Source: Planctomycetaceae bacterium (GTDB lineage: Bacteria > Planctomycetota > Phycisphaerae > UBA1845 > UTPLA1). Taken from it: a stretch of 64,000 nucleotides of DNA. Positions within the stretch are counted from its first letter, which is position 1. Every line of letters begins with the position of its first letter. Shown here piece by piece: positions 37,901 through 46,900 of the stretch. The notes beneath the pieces are model-generated. The model ran no database searches, had not been told where the DNA came from, and saw only the letters and a list, made by a program, of their open reading frames with translations. The position numbers and the translations under genes were made by a program. Location: assembly GCA_011525745.1 (NCBI GenBank), contig WYBU01000096.1:1-64000 (forward strand), written 5' to 3'.

Positions 37901-40900
37901 TCCCGGGCGCGGCAGCAGCACGCGCAGCGGCAGTTCGGTGAGCCTCACGGCCGATACGAGGACGAATCGCGTTATCGCTGCAGGCCAGGCCAAGGACCTG
38001 GACCGCGTCGAGAAGATGATCGAGAAGCTGGATACGCAGACCGGCGCCGATTCGGACGTGCAGATTTTCGCCGCCAAGGGCGACGTCAGCGCGTATGCGC
38101 GCGTGCTGGGCGACATGTTCGTTCGCGGCGCGGGCGGCGCGGCGGGGGCGTCGGATGTGGTGATTACACCCGAGCCAAGCACCGGCGTGATCGTGGTCAA
38201 GGCGACCAAGGCGATCCGCGATCAGGTCGCCACCAAGATCGAGGAGATGGACCGCAACTACTACCAGGATTCGTTGCGGACCATCCAACTGACGATCGCC
38301 GACGCCGAAAAAGTGGCGCAAAAACTTCAGGCGGTTTTCGCGGATCGGCGGAGTTCGCGCGGCGGCTCGCAGCAGCAGGTGACGATTACCGGCGTCAACG
38401 ACACCAAGACGCTGTTCGTCAAGGCGCCGCCGGACGTGTTCAAGGAGATCGAGCAGCACGCGCACGAGATGGACAAGGCGCCGGTGGATATGGACATACG
38501 CTCGTTCCCGCTGAAGAAGGCGATCGCCAACGACGTCAAGTCGCGGATGACGGAGCTGATGACGCAGCTTATCGCGCAGTCGCGCGCCGGCGGGGCGGGC
38601 GCCAGCGACCTGGGGATCAAGACGTTCGCGTTTACGGCCGATCCGCTGACCAATTCGATCATCGTCACGGGCGAGCCGCTGGCGTTCAACATTGCCGAGA
38701 AGGTCATCGATCAGCTCGACGTCGATCCGACGACGCTGATCACGGGCAAGATCAAGGCCTATCCGCTGCCGCCGAACGTCTCGGCGCAGGCGGTCGTGGG
38801 CAACATCCAGACGCTGTTCTCGGGCCGCGGCGTTCAGGCGGGCGTCGAGGCGCCCAAGGTGACGTTCGAGCCGAGCGGCAACATCGTGCTGGTGACGGCG
38901 ACGGACAAGCAGCACGAGGACATTCAGAAGGAAGTGATCGAAAAGATCGTGGCATCGGCGCCCGAGCAGCCGCAGACCTACACGGTGCCGCTGCAGTTCG
39001 CGCGGTCCGAGGACCTCAAAGTCACGCTCGAGGAGCACTTCAACAAGTGGCGTCAGAGCCGCGGCAACAAGCCGACCGACGTGATCACGGTCACGTCCGA
39101 TCCCAACACCAACTCGCTGATCGTGGTGGCGACGAAATCGGCCAAGGAAGAGTTCGACGCGCGGTTGAAAGACATGGACACGCAGGTCGTGATGCAGAAC
39201 GTCCGCGTCAACGAAACCGTGCAGATCAAGTATGCCAACGTGCAGAGCGTTCAGCAGACGGTCGCCGCCGCGTTCTCACGGCCCGGTCAGCGCGTCAGCG
39301 AGCGAGAGAAGGTCGACGCCAATATCGAGTGGAACACGAACTCGCTGGTGATCACGGCCGCACCGGAGATCATGCAGAAGGTCAAGGACCTGATCGCCAA
39401 GATGGACGTCGATCCGCAGACGATGGGCGGACGGAGCGAGCACCTGGTGAAGATCAAGAACGCCCGGGCGTCGGACCTGGCCAACACGCTGCGCAGCCAG
39501 TTCTCGCAGACGCGCCGCGCTCAGGCGGGCGGCTTTCCTCCCGTGGTCATCACCCAGGACGACTCGACGAATTCGCTGATCGTCACGGCCAACGACAACG
39601 ACTTCCGCGAGGTGAGCAAGCTGATCGGAGAGCTTGACGTGGCGCCCGAGCAGCGCATCACGCGGACATTTACAATCAAGTACGCCGCGATCGATGCGAT
39701 CGTCAACATCATCAACCAGCAGTTCCAGAACCGGCAGAGCCGCAATCCCAACGATCAGGTCGCGGCCTCGTACGACTGGGGCACGCAAAGCGTGGTCGTG
39801 ACGGCCAACGCGGCGAACATGGCGTCGATCGAGAAGCTGATCACCGACATCGATACGCCCAGCTCGGCGCAGAAGGTCATGCGCTTCATCACGCTGACAA
39901 ACGGCAAGGCCGAGGACATCGCACGGACGCTGAACGAGGTGTGGCGCGGCAAGGTCGATTTCCGCGGACGGATGCCGGTGACGATCACGCCCGATGTCAG
40001 CAACAATCAATTGGTCGTTTTCGCCAGCGAGAACGACTTCAACGACATCCAGGAGCAGGTCAAGGAGATGGACCTGCCCGGGGCGGAGCGGCAGACGCGG
40101 ACGTTCACGCTGAAGTACGCCGCGATCGACGCGGTCGTGAACATCATCAATCAGCAGTTCCAGAACCGCCGCGGCCGTGACCCCAACGATCAGGTGGCGG
40201 CGTCCTACGACTGGGGCACGCAGAGCGTGGTGGTTACGGCCAACAGCCGCAACATGGCCGACATCGAAAAGCTAATCACCGACATTGACTCGCCGAGTTC
40301 GGCGCAGAAGGCAATGCGCTTCATCACGCTGACCAACGGCAAGGCCGAGGACATCGCCCGCACGCTGAACGAGGTGTGGCGCGGCAAGGTCGATTTCCGC
40401 GGACGCGTGCCGGCGACGATCACGGCCGACGTCAACAACAATCAACTGGTGGTTTTCGCCAACGAAACCGATCTGGCTGAAATCGAAATGCAGGTCAAGT
40501 CGATGGACCTGCCCGGCGCGGAGCGGCAAACGCGCGTCTACGCCATCCGCTACGCCGATCCCAACTCGGTCGCCAACATCATCAATCAGCAGCTCAATAC
40601 GCAGCGCCAGGGACGCAATCCCAACGACCAGATCAGCGCCGCCGTTGACGCGGGCACGCAAAGCGTCATCGTGACGGCCAACACGAAGAACATGGAACTG
40701 GTCGATGCGATGGTCAAGAGCGTCGATGTCGAGGGCGGCCGGATGCAGCAGCGGCTCATCATCGAGGTCAAGAACGCCAGTGCCCGCGACGTGGCCCAGG
40801 CCATGACCACGATCTACAGCCGGCGGCAGACGCGGCAGGGTGTGCAGCCCGCCTCGTTCACGGCGGTGCCGAATACGAATCAGATCATCGTGTCGGCCGA

Positions 40901-43900
40901 GCCGAGTGAGATGGAGGAAGCCCGGAAGCTGCTGGAGCAGCTCGACAGCGGGCCGGGCTACAACGGGCGGATCGTGCACGTGGTGCAGATGCCCGAGTTC
41001 GTGCAGGCCAAGAGCGTGGCGCAGAGCATCAACGCGATGTACCGCGCCCAGGGCGGCGAGTCGCTACGGGCCGAGAGCAACGACAGCACCAACACGCTGC
41101 TGGTATTCGCGACGGACGCCGAATATGAAATGGTCGACAAGCAGATCATCAAGCCGCTGTCGAACCAGGAAGCCATCGGCAAGGTGCAGACCTACACGAT
41201 TCCGCTGATGCACGCCAACGCCGAGAGCGTGGCCCGCACGCTGAACGAATTCTTCCGGCAGAAGTCCGGCCAGCAGCGTAACCGTGGCTTCGGCGACGTG
41301 TTCATCTTCGGCGGCGTCGAACAGAAGCTCGAAGAGCAGACGACGATCACGGCCGAGACGCAGTCCAACACGCTGATCGTGGCGTGCACGCCCAAGACCA
41401 AAGAGCTGATCGACGAGCTTGTGAAGCTGATCGATACCGACGAGCCGCGCATCCCGCGGACGATGGAGGTGTTCACGCTGAAGTACAGCGACGCCAACGA
41501 CGCGCTGAAGGTGCTTCAGGAGTTTCTCAAGGTCAACGTGCGGGCCGAGGACCCCGACGCGGGTCTGCCCTGGTGGATGCGCGGCGGTCGCAGCAGTCAA
41601 CAGCAGCAGGTGGTGCTGTCCGGCGACACGCGGCTGAGCGTGATCGAGTCGCGCAACGCGATCGTGGTCGTCGCCACGCCCGAGAAGATGGAGGACATCC
41701 GCAGGAAGATCGAGGAATTCGACCAGCCGGACGCCATGATCGCCATGACGCCCAAGCGCATTCCGCTGTCACATGCCAACGCCGGATCGCTTCAGACGAT
41801 TCTGACGCGCCTCTTCGAGGACAGCAATCGCGGCGCCGGCGCCGGCGCCGCGATGCAACGGACGACCATCGTCGCCGACGACGCGACCAATTCGCTGCTG
41901 GTTGGCGCCCGGCCGGCGGTGTTCTCGCAGATCGAGGAGATGATCAAGACGCTCGACACGCCCGAGGCGGCGTCGGTCGGGGGCGAGATTGCGATCGTGC
42001 CGGTCGGCACGGGCAACGACGTGGCGACGCTGGCGCGCGAGTTCGAGACCATCATCAATCAGTCGGAGCGCAACACCAAGGCGCGCGATCCCAACTACAA
42101 GGAGCAACTGGTCACGATCGGCTCGGACGTCCGAACCAACTCGCTGATCGTGGCCGGTCCCAAGATCAAGCACGATCTCGTGCGCACGCTGGTGGACAGT
42201 CTCAGTGGCATGCGTCCGCCGGGCGGAACGCGGGGCGTGCTGCTGAAGCCGCAGAACATTTCGCCGCAGGATTTCCAGCGGATGATCCAGGAGATGCAGC
42301 AGCAGCGCACCGGTTCGTCCGGCGGCGGGCGGCGCGGCTCGCGCGGCGGCGGTCGCCGCGGCGACACGGAATGGCGGCGCGACCGGACCGTGCCGCGCCT
42401 TGAAGATGCACCGCGCACGGCCGTGCCGGCCTCGGCGTCAACCGCGATGTTGCAGTTGGTCACGTGCGCGGCGTTGGCGCAAAACGAGCCGTCGCAGCCG
42501 ATCCGAATCGGTCCACGGGAAGACACGCAGGCGCCGCCGGCGACGCAGCCGGCGTCGGCGCCGGAGACGACGCGCGGGACGATTACGAATATCGAGTTGT
42601 CCGGCGCGCCGCTGTCGGTGCAGGTGGTGGGCGATCAGATTCTGATCCTCGGCGAAGACTCGGACGTGGCGATCATCGAAGAGATTTTTCGCAACGCCGA
42701 TCAGGGCGTGCCGCGCGTGCTGCGGTTCTTCAAGCTGAACAACGCCAAGGCGCAGGACCTGGCACGGGCGATGACCGACGTGTTCCGGCAGATGGCGCAG
42801 CGGACGGGTCAGCAGGCGCGCGACGAGGACAAGGTCGAGGTCGTCGCCGACACGCGCAGCAATTCGCTGTTCATCGTCGCCAGCGAGAAGTGGATCGACC
42901 ACGTGATGGAGCTGATCGAACAGGCCGACGCCACGCCGTCGCTGGCCAAGGCGTCGATCAAGGCCTTTCCGATGGCCAACCGGCTGGTCAAGGACGTCAA
43001 GCCGGTGCTCGAGCCGCTGATTCAGAACTGGATTCGCTCGCGCGGCGGCGAGCCGAACTCGATCAGCATCAACGTCGATGAGGCGACCAACACGGTGTTT
43101 GTGACCGGCGGCGAGAAAGACCTGGAAGAGATCGACGACGTCATTCAGATCATCGACACCAAGCCGGATGACAAGACGGTGAAGATCGGCAACCTGATGT
43201 CGGCGAGCGTCATGCTTTATCCGCTGCGCAACGCCAAGGCCGACACGCTGTCGACGCTGCTGACCGAGTTGTTGACCAAGGCCAAACGCGGCGAGACGCC
43301 GCTGGGGCACGTGATCCGCACGCTCAACATCCTCGACGATCAGGGCAACGAGATCGTGGCGCTCGATCTCGACCGGCCGACGTTCGTATTCGGCGATCCG
43401 GAGACGAATACGCTGGTGATGGGCGGCCCGCCGGACATCCTCAAGGTGATGAAGGCCGTTGTGGAGCGGTTCGACACCGAGCCGCTGCGCAACGCGGTGG
43501 CGATCCGCATCATCAAGCTGCACCACGCCGACGCCACGGAACTTTCCGAAACGCTGAAAACGCTGCTTCAGGACGGCAAGAAGCTGACGGCGCCGGCCGC
43601 CAAGGACGAGACGCGCCCCGGCATTCCCGAGGGCGGTGCGGCGCTGGTCTATAACGCCGTGCTCAACCCCGATGCGCGGACCAACACGCTGTTCGTCGCC
43701 GGTACTAACGAGGCGGTGAAACTGATCGAGCAGTACGTCGAAGAAGTCGACCGGCCGGGCGTGCCGCTGATGCCGATCGAGCTGATCGGACTGAAGCACG
43801 CCGCGGCTGCGAGCATCGAGCCGGCGCTGAACGATCTGATGACGCAGCGTGCTCAGGCATTGCCGCAGGGCCAGGGCGGCAGCACCGAGCGGGCGAACAA

Positions 43901-46900
43901 GGTCATCATCAAGGTCGAGGCGCAGTCCAACGCGCTGATCATCTCGGCCCGCCGCGAGCTGTTGGACGAAGTCAAGAATTTCATCGCCAAGCTGGACGTT
44001 CCGGGCGTCGGGCTAGTCGACCGCATCATTACGATTCAACTCGTGAAGGGCAACGCGGTGACGCTGGCGCAGAAGCTGACGGACATCTGGAACCAGCGGG
44101 CGCAGTCGCGCGAAAGCGGCGGGGCGCGGGTGGAAAAGCCGGTGATCGCGTCGGACGAGCGCAGCAATTCGCTGATCGTCGCGGCGACGACGGGCGACGT
44201 GGACGCCATTTCGCGATTCGTGGCGGACCTCGAAGCGTTGCCGATCGGCGGCACGGCCGAAATCCAGATGATCAAGCTCGAGCACAACGCCGCTTCGGCC
44301 CTGGTGCAGCCGCTGTCGCAGTTGTTCGACGAGCGGGCGCAGCAGCGCTCGGCCAGCGGGCAGGCCAATCCGTCGGACCGCATCGCGTTGCAGGCCGATC
44401 CGGTGACCAATTCTCTGCTGGTGGCGGCGTCGCCGGAGAACTACGAGCTGGTGCAGAGGACGGTGAAAGACCTCGACGTCGAGGCAGTCGTCGAGGGCGC
44501 GGCGGAAGTCTTCATGCTCAAGTCCGTTCTGGCCAGTCGCGTGAAGGAGTCGATCGACAACCTGTTCCAGGGCGGCATCTGGAAGAAGGGGGCCGCCGGC
44601 GACAGCAGCCCGGTGACGCAGGCGCGCGAGAAGGTGACCGTGGTGGCCGAGACATACTCCAACGCGGTGATCGTGTCGGCCAGCCCGGAGAACATGTCGA
44701 CGATCCGCAACGTCATCAGGAGGATGGACAGCTCCGAGCGGCCGTGGACGCCGGCGGTCACGCAGATTTTCGAGATGACGCACGCGGACGCGGTGAAAGT
44801 CGGGGCGATTCTCACCGACTATTTCGAGAAGCTGCGGACCGCCGAGGAGACGGGCAACCGCACGGGCGTGTTCATTCCGGCGGCAGTGTTCGTCGATGAG
44901 CGGACGAATCGCGTGATCGTGTCGGCGTCGAGCGACGGCGTGCTCAAGGCGCGGGCGCTGATCGAGCGGCTGGACGTTCCGCCGGGGGAGCCGAGCAGCG
45001 TCATTCGCGTGTATCCGTTGCAGGAGGGATCGGCCGCGAATCTCGCGCCGATGTTGGAGAGCCTTTTCAACGAGCGCAATCAATCGCGGGCCATCGGCGG
45101 CACGCAGGCGCCGGAAGTGCCGTTCAAGGTCGAGGCCGATCAGGTCAGCAACACGCTGCTCGTGACGGCGTCGCGCGACGATCACGCGCTGATCGAGGGT
45201 CTGCTGAACCTGGTTGACAAGCCCACGCGGCTGTTCGACAAGGTGCGGCTGTTCCCGCTGCGGCAGGCCCGAGCGCAATCGGCCAAGACGATGATCGACG
45301 AGTTGTATCAGAGCCGCGGCAGTGGCGGCCAGCAGGGCGCGGTATCGGTCGCGGTGACGATCGACGAGCGTGCCAACTCGCTGGTCGTTGTCGCGCCGCC
45401 GGGCGAGATGGAGAGCATTGCCTCGCTCATTCAGCGGATCGACACGACCGAGCCGGGGCTGAGCGTGCAGGTGCGGGTGATTCCGCTGGAGAACGCGGAC
45501 GCGACGAAGACGTCGGAGTTGTTGAACAACCTGATGACGGGCACGGCGCCCGGCGGCGGCGGGGCCGGCGCCGCGGCGAACGCCGCCATGCTGATTTCCT
45601 ATTTCGACAAGGATCCTTACGGGCAGGAGATTTTCCGCAAGACGATCCGCGAGAACGTGCAGGTCTTTCCGGATGAGCGGACGAACTCGGTGATCGTCAT
45701 GGCGCCGTCGACGTCGGTCGAACTGCTCGAAGCGCTGGTGGCCAATCTCGATCAGATCAAGAAGCGCACGGTGATGATCAAGGCGTTCACGCTGCGGCAC
45801 GCCGATGCGCAGTCGACGATCGACCTGCTCGAAAAGGTCTTCGCCCAGGACGAACGCTCGCAGCAACAGCAGGAATTCCAGCAAGGCCGCGAGCTTCAGG
45901 TCGAGGGCGGCAGCACGGGCGCGGCCGGGCCGGTCGCCCAATCGCAGGGCGGACGCCAGGCGGGCGGGACGTTCGGCAAGCCGCGGGCGACGTTCACGCC
46001 GGACATGCGGACGAACTCGGTCATCGTCGCGGGCTGGCCGGAGGACATCCAGGTCGCCGCCGACATTATTCATCAGCTCGATGCGCAGAACATTCAGGAG
46101 CGCGTACACCTGGTTTACGCCCTGGCCAACACCAAGGCCGAGGACGTGCAGACGGCGCTGGAACAGTTCTACCAGGCCGAAACTCAGCGGCTGGGGCAGG
46201 GGGCCGAGGGCATCTCGGAGCAGTTTCGCCGCGAGGAAGAAGTCTCGATCGTGCCGCACGTCGAGAGCAATCAGCTCTTGATCAGCGTCGCGCCGCGGAA
46301 ACTGTCGCAGGTCGAGACGATCGTGCGTCAGCTCGATACGCCGCCGCCACAGGTCATGATCCAGGTGCTGCTGGCGGAAGTGACGCTGGATGAGAGCCTG
46401 GAGATGGGGCTGGAGTACTCGTTGCAGCAACTTCGGTTCAGTGAGGGCGCCGTCGCGGGTCCCAACGGCACGGTGCAGGGCGGCGGGTTCGACGTGGTCG
46501 GCGGCACCGATCTGGGCGCGGCCGGCAGCGGCGGACTGGGCGGCTTCACGTTCACCATCACGGGCGAAGACTTCAACTTTCTGCTGCGGGCGCTGCAAAC
46601 CGAGGGCCGGCTCGAAGTGCTTCAGCGTCCGTCGATCATGGTGCAGAACAACCTGGAGGCCAACATCACGGTCGGCCAGAACGTGCCGTTCGTGCGAGGC
46701 TCGCAGACAACCGACTCGGGGCAGGTCAACGCGCAGGTGGAATATCAGGAAGTGGGCATCAAGCTGGACGTGACGCCCAACATCAATCCCGACGGCTGGG
46801 TGTATTTGCAGGTGCGGCCTGAGATCAGTGCGATCACCGACTCATCCGTGCCGCTGGGCAACGGCATCAATGCACCGATCTTCACGCAGCGCAGCGCCGA

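Noticed and set aside
32208-39038. Very long antisense open frames (1308 and 942 aa) opposite the secretin
   Set aside because: Composition is dominated by Arg, His, Leu and Val with no recognisable motif; they mirror the low-stop reverse frame of the repeat gene.
33253-46352. Could the repeat array be a CRISPR or minisatellite?
   Set aside because: Units are divergent at DNA level, keep the reading frame and encode a recognisable fold; only one 435-nt module shows recent duplication.
44013-46598. Antisense open frame (861 aa) opposite the 3' half of the secretin
   Set aside because: Same reason: apparent repeats are the reverse image of the secretin_N repeats.
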